Assembly (NCBI RefSeq): GCF_010645075.1
Contig: NZ_JAADZV010000005.1
Coordinates: forward strand, 1 to 64,000
DNA from: Flavobacterium limi
Lineage (GTDB): Bacteria; Bacteroidota; Bacteroidia; Flavobacteriales; Flavobacteriaceae
Length of the DNA: 64,000 bases
Direction: 5' to 3'
Shown here: piece after piece, positions 54,610 to 63,818 of the stretch
Position numbering within the stretch: position 1 is the stretch's first letter
Layout of the letters: every line of letters begins with the position of its first letter
Translations under genes and position numbers: made by a program
The notes under the pieces: generated by a model
What the model was told of the DNA's origin: nothing
What the model saw: the letters and a program-made list of their open reading frames with translations, nothing else
The model's database searches: none

Positions 54610-55560
54610 TTATTTTTTTATTAAACCTAAATCTACTAAGCGTTCGTATAGATAATCTCCAGCCGTAATATCTTCAAATTTCTTAGGATTTTCGGCATCA
54701 ATACAGTTTTCTAAGCAATCCAGACGCATATCGCTTACAGGATGCATAAAAAACGGAATAGAATAACGGGAAGTTCCCCATAATTCCCTTGGCGGATTTA
54801 CAACCTGATGAATAGTTGATTTTAGTTTATTGTTAGTATGTCTTGACAACATATCTCCTACATTAATTACTAATTCATCATCTTCAGCAATAGCGTCAAT
54901 CCATTCGCCGTCATGATTTTGAACCTGAAGTCCTTTTCCCTGAGCGCCCATCAATAAAGTGATTAAATTAATATCGCCGTGAGCAGCTGCACGAATTGCG
55001 TTTTCAGGCTCAGTAGTAATTGGTGGGTAATGAATTGGTCTTAAAATAGAGTTTCCTTCTTTTGCATATTCATCAAAATAAAACTCATCCAGACCAAGAT
55101 GTAAAGCCAAAGCTCTTAAAACATAAACGCCTGTTTTTTCAAGCATTTGATAGGCTTCTTTTCCAACTTCATTAAAACGCGGTAATTCTTTAACCTCAAC
55201 GTTGTCAGGATATTCAGAAGCCCATTTCGAATCCTTGTCAACGTACTGGCCAAAATGCCAGAATTCTTTCAAATCTCCCTCTTTGCGTCCTTTGGCATGT
55301 TCTTTTCCAAAAGAAACATAACCTCTTTGTCCGCCAATTCCGGGAATTTCATAATTATGCTTGGTTTCTAATGGCAAGGCGAAAAATTTTCGAATTTCGC
55401 CATAAAGTTCGTTTACCAGTTTGTCATCTAAGAAATGACCTTTTAAGGCAACGAAGCCAATGTTTTCAAATGCACTGCCGATTTCATTTACAAATTTTTG
55501 TTTACGTTCCGGGTCGTCCGAAAGGAAATCACGTAAGTCTACACTAGGAATGTTTTGCAT
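54610..55560 (-). CDS. isopenicillin-N-synthase-family 2OG-Fe(II) dioxygenase
   Basis: The 316-residue non-haem iron oxygenase has the N-terminal DIOX_N domain (VDLRDFLSDDPERKQKFVNE). The catalytic jelly roll has the His-x-Asp in AAHGDINLITLL, distal His in STIHQVVNPP and RYSIPFF for 2-oxoglutarate or substrate carboxylate binding. The substrate is unknown. No beta-lactam genes are present, so the family name should not be read as function. It is the first gene of the minus-strand run. Confidence 0.87.
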   Translation of the reverse strand: MQNIPSVDLRDFLSDDPERKQKFVNEIGSAFENIGFVALKGHFLDDKLVNELYGEIRKFFALPLETKHNYEIPGIGGQRGYVSFGKEHAKGRKEGDLKEFWHFGQYVDKDSKWASEYPDNVEVKELPRFNEVGKEAYQMLEKTGVYVLRALALHLGLDEFYFDEYAKEGNSILRPIHYPPITTEPENAIRAAAHGDINLITLLMGAQGKGLQVQNHDGEWIDAIAEDDELVINVGDMLSRHTNNKLKSTIHQVVNPPRELWGTSRYSIPFFMHPVSDMRLDCLENCIDAENPKKFEDITAGDYLYERLVDLGLIKK

Positions 55561-55603
55561 ACTTTACATTTTTATTTAAGAAAAAGGTTTCAACCTTCTA
55601 TAA

Positions 55604-55611
55604 CAAAGGTA
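55604..55611 (-). promoter_or_regulatory. -7 box of the 2OG-Fe(II) oxygenase gene
   Basis: The minus strand reads TACCTTTG (TAnnTTTG), 43 nt before the ATG. No TTG partner lies in range. Confidence 0.4.
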
Positions 55612-55805
55612 GAGAATATTTTAGTTTGGAATTTTAAAATTTATTATAAAAATGCGTTTTTCATGCGATAATTTAACATTAAAACAGTATGCCGTAATTT
55701 GATTAAACTTTAATTTCAAGGTTATTTTACTTTAAAAACATGTTAATAATTCTGAAAATCACCAGTTTTTAAATAGAAAATTCTATTTTTATAAAAAAGA
55801 GCATT

Positions 55806-56555
55806 ATGAAAGTAGGACTAATCGGATTTGGAAAAACAGGAAAAGCAGTCGCTTCGGTATTATTGCAAAACAAAAATTTTACGCTTAAATGGGTAATGAA
55901 AAGAAGCTCTACTTTGGAGAATCGTACCACTGCAGAATATCTTGGAATTGATTCTGATGAAACAGGAAAAATATATTCAAGTGAAAACACTCCGATAGCA
56001 GAACTGTTGGATAAACAGCCTGTTGATGCAATAATTGATTTTTCTTCAGCTTCGGGAATTTATAGTTATGGAGAAGAAGCCAGTATTCGAAAGATAAAAA
56101 TCATCTCTGCAATTTCTCATTATTCAAACAAAGAAAAAACATTTTTAAAATCTCTTTCTAAACTTACAACTGTATTTTGGAGCCCAAATATTACACTTGG
56201 TGTCAATTATTTATTATTTGCCTCTAAATTTTTGAAGAAGATAGCTCCCTGGGTTGATATCGAAATAATTGAAGAACATTTTAAAGGAAAAGACGGGGTT
56301 TCAGGGACAGCCCTCAAGATTGCAGAAACGCTGGATTTAGAAGAAAATGATATAAATTCAGTTCGGGCCGGCGGAATTGTAGGCAAACATGAAGTTGTTT
56401 TTGGATTTCCTTTTCAAACAGTAAGGTTGATTCACGAAAGTATTTCCCGTGAAGCTTTTGGCAGCGGAGTTGTATTTGTAGCCGAAAATTTAAAAGATAA
56501 AGAAGAAGGATTATATAATTTTGAAGATATATTGTCTCCTTATTTTGTTGCTTAA
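55806..56555 (+). CDS. DapB-like dihydrodipicolinate reductase homologue, diverged
   Basis: The 249-residue protein has an N-terminal Rossmann motif (VGLIGFGKTGKAVA) and a DapB C-terminal domain with EHFKGKDGVSGTALKIAE. In DapB the second His of the HH pair is general in the family; here it is Phe, and the loop before SGTA is one residue shorter. The catalytic Lys and the SGTA phosphate/substrate motif remain. It could be a real lysine-pathway reductase or a paralogue with another substrate. A canonical dapB elsewhere in the genome would favour the latter. Confidence 0.7.
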   Translation: MKVGLIGFGKTGKAVASVLLQNKNFTLKWVMKRSSTLENRTTAEYLGIDSDETGKIYSSENTPIAELLDKQPVDAIIDFSSASGIYSYGEEASIRKIKIISAISHYSNKEKTFLKSLSKLTTVFWSPNITLGVNYLLFASKFLKKIAPWVDIEIIEEHFKGKDGVSGTALKIAETLDLEENDINSVRAGGIVGKHEVVFGFPFQTVRLIHESISREAFGSGVVFVAENLKDKEEGLYNFEDILSPYFVA

Positions 56556-56648
56556 ATAAATTTTATGCTGAAAATTACTTATCCTCATTTGTATTTCTCG
56601 TTTTAGTAAAACCTACCTAATTTGTTTAAAAATGTATTTATTTAACTT

Positions 56649-56681
56649 TTGGTTTTGAATTGTTAAAATTTAATATATTTG
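56649..56681 (+). promoter_or_regulatory. promoter of the E1 gene
   Basis: TTG (56649-56651), 22-nt spacer, TATATTTG (56674-56681), 21 nt before the ATG. Consensus boxes and spacing. Confidence 0.75.
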
Positions 56682-56702
56682 GAAGACTAAAAACAGAACC
56701 CA

Positions 56703-58679
56703 ATGATCTTTTACAGACAAGACCTAACCGATGCTCAACTATTAGATTTATATAAAAAAATTCTGAAACCCCGTTTAATCGAAGAAAAGATGCTCATCCT
56801 GATTCGACAGGGAAAAGTATCCAAATGGTTCTCCGGAATTGGTCAGGAAGCAATCGCGGTTGGTGTTACAGCTGTTTTAGATGAATCGGAATATGTATTG
56901 CCAATGCACCGAAATCTGGGTGTTTTTACTTCAAGAAATATTCCGCTGCACCGATTGTTTTCGCAATGGCAGGGAAAAGCAAATGGGTTTACAAAAGGAA
57001 GAGACCGCAGTTTTCATTTTGGAACTCAGGAATATAAAATTATCGGAATGATTTCGCATCTGGGGCCTCAACTCGGAATTGCTGATGGCATAGCCTTAGC
57101 GAATAAACTTCAGAATAATAAAAAAATCACAGCCGTTTTTACCGGAGAAGGCGCAACCAGCGAAGGTGATTTTCATGAGGCTTTAAATATAGCAGCAGTT
57201 TGGAAATTGCCAGTGATGTTTATCATCGAAAATAATGGTTATGGACTTTCAACACCAACAAACGAACAATATTGCTGTGAAAATTTAGCAGACAAAGGTG
57301 TTGGTTATGGTATGGAAAGCCATATTATTGACGGAAATAATATTCTCGAAGTTTACAACAAACTCTCAAAACTGAAAGCGCAGATGCAGGAAAATCCGCA
57401 TCCCGTTTTATTAGAGTTTAAAACTTTTAGAATGCGTGGTCATGAAGAGGCGAGCGGTATAAAATATGTTCCCCAGGAATTGAGGGATGAATGGAGTGAA
57501 AAAGATCCGGTTACAAATTATCGAAAATTCCTGATAGAAACCGGAGTTTTAACCGCAGAATTTGATGATCAGCTTCACAATGAAATTAAGCAGGAAATTG
57601 AGGATAATTTTGCCATAGCTAATGCAGAACCTGAAATTGTACCAACTTATGAAGGAGAATTAGACGACGTTTATAAGCCTTATCAATATCATGAATTCAG
57701 TCATTCATCAGAATCTCAAAATATTCGTTTTATTGATGCTATTAGGAAAAGTTTAGAACAATCTATGAAGAAGCATGATAACCTTGTTATTATGGGGCAG
57801 GATATTGCAGAATATGGCGGAGCTTTTAAAATAACAGATGGTTTTGTTGAGTTTTTCGGAAAAGCCCGCGTTCGAAATACTCCAATCTGTGAAAGTGCAG
57901 TGGTTTCAACCGGAATGGGATTGTCAATTAACGGCTATAAAGCGATTGTTGAAATGCAGTTTGCCGATTTTGTTTCAACCGGTTTTAATCCGATTGTGAA
58001 TTTATTAGCCAAATCACATTACCGCTGGGGTGAAAAAGCCGATGTCGTAATACGTATGCCTTGCGGTGGCGGAACTCAGGCAGGACCTTTTCATTCGCAG
58101 ACAAATGAAGCCTGGTTTACCAAAACCCCGGGATTAAAAGTGGTTTACCCGGCCTTTCCTTATGATGCGAAAGGATTATTAAATACCTCAATAAATGATC
58201 CGAATCCGGTTTTATTTTTTGAACATAAACTGTTGTACAGAAGCGTTTACCAGGATGTTCCAAATGATTATTATACCATCCCGTTAGGAAAAGCAGCTCT
58301 CATAAAAGAAGGAAAAAAGATAACGATTATTGCTTTTGGAGCTACGGTTCACTGGGCTTTAGAAACTTTGGAAAAGAATCCTGAAATAGAAGCAGATTTG
58401 ATTGATTTAAGAACTTTGCAGCCTTTGGATACCGAAACTATTTTTGCATCGGTTAAAAAAACAGGAAAAGTAATTATTTATCAGGAAGATACTTTGTTCG
58501 GTGGAATTGCAAGCGATATTTCGGCTTTAATTATGGAGCAATGTTTTGAATATCTGGACGGTCCTGTAAAAAGAGTTGCGAGTTTAGATTCTCCGATTCC
58601 GTTTACAAAAGCTTTGGAAGATCAGTTTTTACCAAAGAACCGATTTGAAAATGAGCTTATGGATCTACTGGCCTATTAA
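56703..58679 (+). CDS. 2-oxoacid dehydrogenase E1, fused alpha and beta subunits
   Basis: This thiamine-diphosphate enzyme performs oxidative decarboxylation of a 2-oxoacid in a pyruvate or branched-chain 2-oxoacid dehydrogenase complex. Residues ~1-310 are E1-alpha (cofactor motif GEGATSEGDFHEALN ... ENNGYG; RGHEEASG loop). Residues ~340-658 are E1-beta (GQDIAEYGGAFKIT, ICESAVVSTGMGLSINGYKA, FEHKLLYR). The fusion is common in Bacteroidota. No E2 or E3 gene is adjacent, so the partner core is encoded elsewhere. Branched-chain specificity is the likeliest assignment, not proven. Confidence 0.9.
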   Translation: MIFYRQDLTDAQLLDLYKKILKPRLIEEKMLILIRQGKVSKWFSGIGQEAIAVGVTAVLDESEYVLPMHRNLGVFTSRNIPLHRLFSQWQGKANGFTKGRDRSFHFGTQEYKIIGMISHLGPQLGIADGIALANKLQNNKKITAVFTGEGATSEGDFHEALNIAAVWKLPVMFIIENNGYGLSTPTNEQYCCENLADKGVGYGMESHIIDGNNILEVYNKLSKLKAQMQENPHPVLLEFKTFRMRGHEEASGIKYVPQELRDEWSEKDPVTNYRKFLIETGVLTAEFDDQLHNEIKQEIEDNFAIANAEPEIVPTYEGELDDVYKPYQYHEFSHSSESQNIRFIDAIRKSLEQSMKKHDNLVIMGQDIAEYGGAFKITDGFVEFFGKARVRNTPICESAVVSTGMGLSINGYKAIVEMQFADFVSTGFNPIVNLLAKSHYRWGEKADVVIRMPCGGGTQAGPFHSQTNEAWFTKTPGLKVVYPAFPYDAKGLLNTSINDPNPVLFFEHKLLYRSVYQDVPNDYYTIPLGKAALIKEGKKITIIAFGATVHWALETLEKNPEIEADLIDLRTLQPLDTETIFASVKKTGKVIIYQEDTLFGGIASDISALIMEQCFEYLDGPVKRVASLDSPIPFTKALEDQFLPKNRFENELMDLLAY

Positions 58680-58727
58680 CAAAAAAGGCATTTTAAATTA
58701 TTTAAACTTTCATTTAAAATTTTGAAT

Positions 58728-60470
58728 ATGAAAAAAAGATTCGTTTTAGTCATTACGTTTTCTATTCTTTTTTCCTGCAATAAGAGTAATAAATCCAATG
58801 ATAATAATGCTTTGGATGAAAAATTCAATAAATACAAGGATGGTTTTGTTATCGCTTTATGGGAAATTAATCCGGGTTGGGCTTCATCAGTCGGTTATCA
58901 CAAATTAGATAGCATTTTGGTGATTCCGGATGCTGCTGCAGATAAAAAACAACTCGATTTTGCTAATGCACAGTTAGATTCTTTAAAACAATATGATATT
59001 GAAGATTTATCGGATAATAATAAAACGGATTATCACATGATAAAAAATCAGTTGCAATCAACTATTTTCAATGTTAAAGAATTGAAATCATCACAATGGG
59101 ATCCATCCGGGTATAATGTTTGTGGGGCTTTCGCTGAAATTTTAAATGGTAATTACGACAGTTTAGAAATTCGTTTGCATGCTTTTAATGCTAAAATGAA
59201 TAATATTCCGGCATATTATGAGACGGCTAAAAAGAATATCAAAAATCCTACTGTAGAACATACTGAATTAGCGATTGGTCAAAACTTAGGTGGTTCGTCT
59301 GTTTTTGATGCTGATTTAAATACTGCTTTGGAAAAAAGTAAATTGACTTCTGCGGAGAAAAAACAAATTCAGGACAAAGCAAAAGTTTCTGTAAAAGCAA
59401 TTAACGATTATGCGAACTGGCTGAAAAATCTGTCAAACAAAACACCCCGTTCTTTTAGATTAGGAGCTGATTTATATGCTAAAAAATTCAATTTTGATAT
59501 TCAGTCCGGTTATTCAACTGATGAAATTTATAAAATTGCTCTTGATCATAAAAAAGACCTTCATGATAAAATGTTTGCTCTCGCCAATAAACTTTGGGCA
59601 AAATACAAAGGAAATACTCCTAAACCGACAGATAAACTGGATGTAATCAAACAGGTAATTGATCAGATTTCGTTAAAACACACTACTCCGGAGAAATTTC
59701 AGTCTGAAATCGAAAAACAAATTCCTGAACTGACAGCTTACGTAAAGAAGAAAGATTTATTATACATAGATCCGTCAAAACCTTTGGTTGTTCGTAAAGA
59801 ACCTGCTTATATGGCGGGAGTTGCCGGCGCTTCTATATCTGCTCCCGGACCTTACGATAAAAATGCAAATACATATTATAATGTAGGAAGCATGTCTGGC
59901 TGGACGGCTGAAAATTCAGAAAGTTACTTACGAGAATACAATGATTACATTTTGCAGATTTTAAATATTCATGAAGCCATTCCCGGACATTATACGCAAT
60001 TGGTTTACAGTAACCAGTCCCCAAGTATAATCAAATCTATTTTTGGAAATGGCGCCATGGTTGAAGGCTGGGCCGTTTATGCAGAAAAGATGATGCTGGA
60101 AAGCGGTTATAAAAACTCTGATGAAATGTGGCTGATGTATTATAAATGGAATTTAAGAGCAACCTGCAATACGATTTTAGATATTAGTGTTCACACAAAA
60201 AATATGTCTAAAGAGGCTGCTTTGGATTTGCTTATCAAAGAAGCTTTTCAGCAGCAGGCAGAAGCAGAAGGAAAATGGAAGCGCGTAACGTTGTCACAAG
60301 TTCAATTATGTTCTTATTTTACAGGATATACAGAAATTTATAATTTGAGGGAAGAGTTTAAAAAGAAAGAAGGACAGAATTTTGACCTAAAAAAATTCCA
60401 TGAGAAATTCTTAAGCTTTGGAAGTGCCCCAGTTAAATATATTAGGGAGTTAATGCTTACTAAAGATTAA
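58728..60470 (+). CDS. DUF885-family lipoprotein, putative metallopeptidase
   Basis: This ~580-residue lipoprotein has lipobox FSC and an N/S-rich linker. DUF885 proteins resemble M32-like zinc carboxypeptidases; the motif HEAIPGHYTQLVY supplies H-E-x-x-x-G-H, and EGWAVYAEKMMLESGY lies downstream where the third ligand Glu is expected. It probably trims peptides in the periplasm. I chose ATG 58728 over an in-frame TTG at 58722. It follows the E1 gene by 48 nt. Confidence 0.85.
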   Translation: MKKRFVLVITFSILFSCNKSNKSNDNNALDEKFNKYKDGFVIALWEINPGWASSVGYHKLDSILVIPDAAADKKQLDFANAQLDSLKQYDIEDLSDNNKTDYHMIKNQLQSTIFNVKELKSSQWDPSGYNVCGAFAEILNGNYDSLEIRLHAFNAKMNNIPAYYETAKKNIKNPTVEHTELAIGQNLGGSSVFDADLNTALEKSKLTSAEKKQIQDKAKVSVKAINDYANWLKNLSNKTPRSFRLGADLYAKKFNFDIQSGYSTDEIYKIALDHKKDLHDKMFALANKLWAKYKGNTPKPTDKLDVIKQVIDQISLKHTTPEKFQSEIEKQIPELTAYVKKKDLLYIDPSKPLVVRKEPAYMAGVAGASISAPGPYDKNANTYYNVGSMSGWTAENSESYLREYNDYILQILNIHEAIPGHYTQLVYSNQSPSIIKSIFGNGAMVEGWAVYAEKMMLESGYKNSDEMWLMYYKWNLRATCNTILDISVHTKNMSKEAALDLLIKEAFQQQAEAEGKWKRVTLSQVQLCSYFTGYTEIYNLREEFKKKEGQNFDLKKFHEKFLSFGSAPVKYIRELMLTKD

Positions 60471-60480
60471 AAAATAATAA

Positions 60481-60518
60481 AAAAAAAGCACATTAATTTT
60501 TTTTAATGTGCTTTTTTT
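60481..60518. terminator. bidirectional terminator
   Basis: A perfect 16-bp arm pair (60481-60496 with 60503-60518), core GCACATTAA/TTAATGTGC flanked by A and T runs, lies between convergent genes. Confidence 0.9.
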
Positions 60519-60545
60519 ATTGCCATAAATAAGGTCAATTATATT

Positions 60546-60947
60546 CTATTTCGATTCCAATTCAAACAACTGCACCTGACTTTTCAATCGGTCAATCAAT
60601 AAATTCATCATGCGTTTATTTAAGTCGGAAGAATTTTTAATATAAGTTTCATATTCTTCAACGGTAAAAAGTGCCATCACAATTCCTTTTAATGAATTTC
60701 TGAATTTAATATCTTTTTGAATGGAGTTTTCAATAGTCTGCAGTTTCTTTTCGACTGTATAAGAATAAAAATCAGCTTTGTTTTTATTCACATAATTGAT
60801 AAAAACAGCGATGAATAAATCATTCTGAAGTTTTAAAATGGGTCTAATGGTTTGATTTTGAAACAACTCGTCTGCTGATGACTGAGCGCTTACGGTTCCT
60901 AAAGTTTCGCCTCTGAATTCTTTTAAAAAAGTGTCTCTGTCGCTCAT
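60546..60947 (-). CDS. uncharacterised small helical protein
   Basis: The 133-residue cytoplasmic protein is predicted to be mostly helical (FLKEFRGETLGTVSAQSSAD at the start, MMNLLIDRLKSQVQLFELESK at the end). It has no catalytic motif I recognise. I recall similar flavobacterial proteins labelled glyoxalase in databases, but nothing here shows a VOC fold. It is a single gene. Confidence 0.7.
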   Translation of the reverse strand: MSDRDTFLKEFRGETLGTVSAQSSADELFQNQTIRPILKLQNDLFIAVFINYVNKNKADFYSYTVEKKLQTIENSIQKDIKFRNSLKGIVMALFTVEEYETYIKNSSDLNKRMMNLLIDRLKSQVQLFELESK

Positions 60948-61199
60948 GGTTTTTATTTAAAGTTATAAAAATATCTTCTATAAAAATATTTTCCCCGGAT
61001 TTAGTTACTGACAAATTCTGCAAAAAATAAGTTCATAAATTAAAACATTTCGTTGAGTTTAATTTTTGGAGTTATAAAAATGATTTTTGAAATAATTCAG
61101 CAGCAAATTTTCGAATTATTGAAATCGTAAGGATTAATAAAAAAACATAATTCGATTATGAGAGTAAAAAACTATTTTTACCCTTATAAAATAAAAAAT

Positions 61200-61583
61200 A
61201 TGAGATTCCATACCAGAAAATGGGTTAAGCCCCAGGATTTAAATCCGAACGGAACTTTATTTGGCGGACAGCTTTTAGCCTGGATTGATGAAGAGCTGGC
61301 TTTGTATTCGATTGTACAATTAGAAAATCCGAAAGTAGTAACCAAACATATGTCTGAAATCAATTTTAAAAGTTCTGCCAGACAAGGTGATATCGTAGAA
61401 ATTGGGATTGATGTAGTGAAATTCGGAACAACTTCTCTGGTACTTAAATGCGCTGTAAGAAACATGATGACCCGCGAAATTATTATTACTATTGATCATA
61501 CAACAATGGTTAATTTAGGTGAAGACGGAAAACCAAAACCACACGGTAAAACTAAGATTGAATTTGTGAAAGACCGTTTGTAA
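61200..61583 (+). CDS. acyl-CoA thioesterase, hotdog fold
   Basis: The 127-residue protein of the YciA/BFIT type hydrolyses acyl-CoA to free acid and CoA. The core NPNGTLFGGQLLAWIDEELAL contains the catalytic Asp/Glu helix of the hotdog fold, followed by VTKHMSEINFKSSARQGDIVEI. I chose ATG 61200 (MRFHTRKWV), which matches homologues. An ATG at 61158 would add 14 basic residues. Confidence 0.88.
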   Translation: MRFHTRKWVKPQDLNPNGTLFGGQLLAWIDEELALYSIVQLENPKVVTKHMSEINFKSSARQGDIVEIGIDVVKFGTTSLVLKCAVRNMMTREIIITIDHTTMVNLGEDGKPKPHGKTKIEFVKDRL

Positions 61584-61595
61584 AATAAACTTTCA

Positions 61596-61614
61596 CCATA
61601 TAAGTGATATAAGT
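61596..61614 (+). repeat. 19-bp inverted repeat, left copy
   Basis: CCATATAAGTGATATAAGT is the exact reverse complement of 62149-62167. The pair flanks the small lipoprotein gene at 61675. Confidence 0.7.
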
Positions 61615-61674
61615 AAATGTAACGGAAATTTACATGAAGATATATCAATTATAAGGTAAAAAAACTTTTAAAAC

Positions 61675-62112
61675 ATGCTGAAAAAAAAAAATGCGATTGT
61701 TTCTTTGTCGCTTGCTTTTTTAATATCCTGCAATTCCAAAGAAGAAAAGGATAAATACAATCATGTTGTCTACAGGGCTGTAAACAATAAAGACACAGCG
61801 ATTATAGCACTTAATATAAGTGATAAACGTTTTTATGGGCGGTATGAAATAGCATATTATAAAATCGGTAAAGATTCAGGTGATGTTAGGGGAGATTTGA
61901 GAGGAGACACTTTAAGAGGCGACTTTCATTATATTTCAAACGGCGGGGGCTGGAAAAGAATCCCGATTGCTTTATTGAAAAAAGATAACAAATTGCTTTT
62001 AGGAAACGGAGTAACAGGAACGTATATGAGTCTTCCGTGTTTTCTACCCGGAACTCTTAATTACAAAGACCCGAAGTTTATTTTTGAAGAAGTAAAATCC
62101 ATTGAAAAATAA
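61675..62112 (+). CDS. small uncharacterised lipoprotein
   Basis: This 145-residue lipoprotein has lipobox ISC preceded by a hydrophobic signal. A notable stretch GDVRGDLRGDTLRGDF repeats R-G-D three times in 16 residues. The rest looks beta-rich. Family not recognised. It is bracketed by inverted 19-bp repeats at 61596-61614 and 62149-62167. Confidence 0.7.
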   Translation: MLKKKNAIVSLSLAFLISCNSKEEKDKYNHVVYRAVNNKDTAIIALNISDKRFYGRYEIAYYKIGKDSGDVRGDLRGDTLRGDFHYISNGGGWKRIPIALLKKDNKLLLGNGVTGTYMSLPCFLPGTLNYKDPKFIFEEVKSIEK

Positions 62113-62116
62113 ATAG

Positions 62117-62167
62117 CCATATAAGTAACATAAGTAAAACTTAAATGAACTTATATCACTTATATGG
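62117..62167. repeat. inverted repeat between convergent genes (right copy)
   Basis: CCATATAAGTAACATAAGT (62117-62135) faces ACTTATATCACTTATATGG (62149-62167), forming an imperfect hairpin. The right arm is the exact reverse complement of 61596-61614. It may act as a terminator for both genes, although it has no T-run. Confidence 0.65.
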
Positions 62168-62177
62168 TTTGAAAAGT

Positions 62178-63434
62178 TTAATCCAAAGGGCTTTTATTTG
62201 AAGGTAATTCGAATATTTGTAAATCAAAATAAATTACCGAGGCCATAATGTGGTCAAAAATATCCGCCATTATATACTCATAATTCGCCCAGCGTTTATC
62301 ACTTGAAAAAGCATAAATTTCCAAAGGAACGCCATACTCTGTAGATTGCAGCTGACGGCAAACCATATGCATGTCTTTGTTTAACCCCGGATGGTTGACC
62401 AGATATTGAATAATGTATTTTCTAAATAATCCAAGGTTAGTCATATTCCTGCCATTTAAAGAAAAAGTTTTATCGATACCGCGCAAATCATTGTATTTGT
62501 CAATTTCAGCTTGTCTGGATTCAATATATGAACTGATTAATTGGATCTTTTTCATTTGTTCCAGATCTTCATTGTTCAGAAAACGAATACTGCTGCTTTT
62601 GATTAAAATATGTCTTTTGATGCGTCTTCCTTCAGATTTTTGCATTCCTCTCCAGTTCTGAAATGAATCCGAACTCAAAGAGTACGTTGGAATAGTAGTG
62701 ATGGTATTGTCAAAGTTCCGGACTTTTACAGTTGTCAGATTGATTTCGATTACATCACCATCGGCTCCAAATTTATCCATGGTAATCCAGTCACCAATAC
62801 GAACCATATCATTAATGGCTACCTGAACACTCGAAACAAATCCTAAGATTGTATCTCTGAATATAAGGATAATGATAGCCGAAAGTGTTCCTAGAATAGT
62901 CAGCAATTCACCTCTTTTCATACCAAACAATGTTGATACTATAAGTGCGATACCAAAAATCCAAAGCACAATCATAATAACCTGAACAAAGCTGTCTATA
63001 GGTTTGTCGCTGTATTCAGGTTTGCTTTTTAAATAATCACGCAAGGCATTAAAAATGGTTCTGATAATCCATAAACTAATCAGAACAATATAAACGCCGA
63101 CTATTTTTCCGAACATCAGTTCCCAATATTCATATCTGTCCAAAATAACGGGAACAGCTTTGTAAATAAAGAAAAACGGGATTAAATAGGCGGTGTATTT
63201 TGTTGTTTTATTGTGAATTAAATAATCGTCAAACTTGGTTTTGGTACGCTGTGCAAAAATGGCTGTCAACGTTACCAAAACAAACTTGGCTACATAATAA
63301 ATAGCATAAGCCAAGGCCAGCATGATGGCAATATTAAAGATCAGACTGATGTAGGACGCAAAGTTGCGGCTCATTCCCCAATCTCTAAAAAGTGGATATA
63401 AAAAGTTGAATATTTTATCCAAAAGCTTATGCAT
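62178..63434 (-). CDS. MscS-family mechanosensitive ion channel
   Basis: The 418-residue inner-membrane protein has five N-terminal transmembrane helices, a pore helix and MscS beta domain (LGFVSSVQVAINDMVRIGDWITM, VIEINLTTVKVRNFDNTITTIPT). The cytoplasmic alpha/beta region is extended, resembling YbdG-type channels. It gates with membrane tension and protects against osmotic downshock. It overlaps the upstream DUF3817 gene by 8 nt, so the two are translationally coupled. Confidence 0.9.
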   Translation of the reverse strand: MHKLLDKIFNFLYPLFRDWGMSRNFASYISLIFNIAIMLALAYAIYYVAKFVLVTLTAIFAQRTKTKFDDYLIHNKTTKYTAYLIPFFFIYKAVPVILDRYEYWELMFGKIVGVYIVLISLWIIRTIFNALRDYLKSKPEYSDKPIDSFVQVIMIVLWIFGIALIVSTLFGMKRGELLTILGTLSAIIILIFRDTILGFVSSVQVAINDMVRIGDWITMDKFGADGDVIEINLTTVKVRNFDNTITTIPTYSLSSDSFQNWRGMQKSEGRRIKRHILIKSSSIRFLNNEDLEQMKKIQLISSYIESRQAEIDKYNDLRGIDKTFSLNGRNMTNLGLFRKYIIQYLVNHPGLNKDMHMVCRQLQSTEYGVPLEIYAFSSDKRWANYEYIMADIFDHIMASVIYFDLQIFELPSNKSPLD

Positions 63435-63714
63435 TATTTTTCAGATACTTTCTTTCAACATAAAATGTTCCAAATGGTATAAGTGAGGCAAGAAGAATGA
63501 TTCCGAAGGTTTTTAAATCCCAGTTTTGAGATTTTTTTAATAAAGCAGCCAGTACAATGTAAGCTATAAAGAGTAGTCCGTGTCCCATTCCAAACGGCTG
63601 TAATAGAGTGTGGTAAAGTTCAGGATTATTAGTTTTGATAAAAAGCATATTTGCGAACAATACTAAATATGAGATTCCTTCTAAAATAGCTGTAACTTTA
63701 AAAATCTTGAGCAT
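63427..63714 (-). CDS. DUF3817 small membrane protein
   Basis: The 95-residue integral membrane protein has three hydrophobic helices and the DUF3817 pattern ILEGISYLVLFANMLF ... PFGMGHGLLFIAYIVLA. Function is unknown. Its stop overlaps the start of the MscS channel gene by 8 nt, so the two are made together. Confidence 0.85.
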   Translation of the reverse strand: MLKIFKVTAILEGISYLVLFANMLFIKTNNPELYHTLLQPFGMGHGLLFIAYIVLAALLKKSQNWDLKTFGIILLASLIPFGTFYVERKYLKNNA

Positions 63715-63742
63715 GTGTTTCTTTTTTTTAATTTATAAACCG

Positions 63743-63750
63743 CAAAATTA
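63743..63750 (-). promoter_or_regulatory. -7 box of the DUF3817/MscS unit
   Basis: The minus strand reads TAATTTTG (TAnnTTTG), 28 nt before the DUF3817 ATG. Confidence 0.4.
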
Positions 63751-63792
63751 AGTATTATCCCCCATTATTAGAGTATGTATAATAAAAGTAAT

Positions 63793-63800
63793 TTACTTTT
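63793..63800 (+). promoter_or_regulatory. -7 box of the DUF6155-like gene
   Basis: TACTTTTG matches TAnnTTTG, 18 nt before the ATG. No -33 TTG is seen. Confidence 0.45.
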
Positions 63801-63818
63801 GTAATCCTAAACTTTGAG

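Noticed and set aside
54610..55560. Beta-lactam biosynthesis
   Set aside because: Only the broad isopenicillin-N-synthase-type dioxygenase fold is seen; no ACV synthetase or other pathway gene is present.
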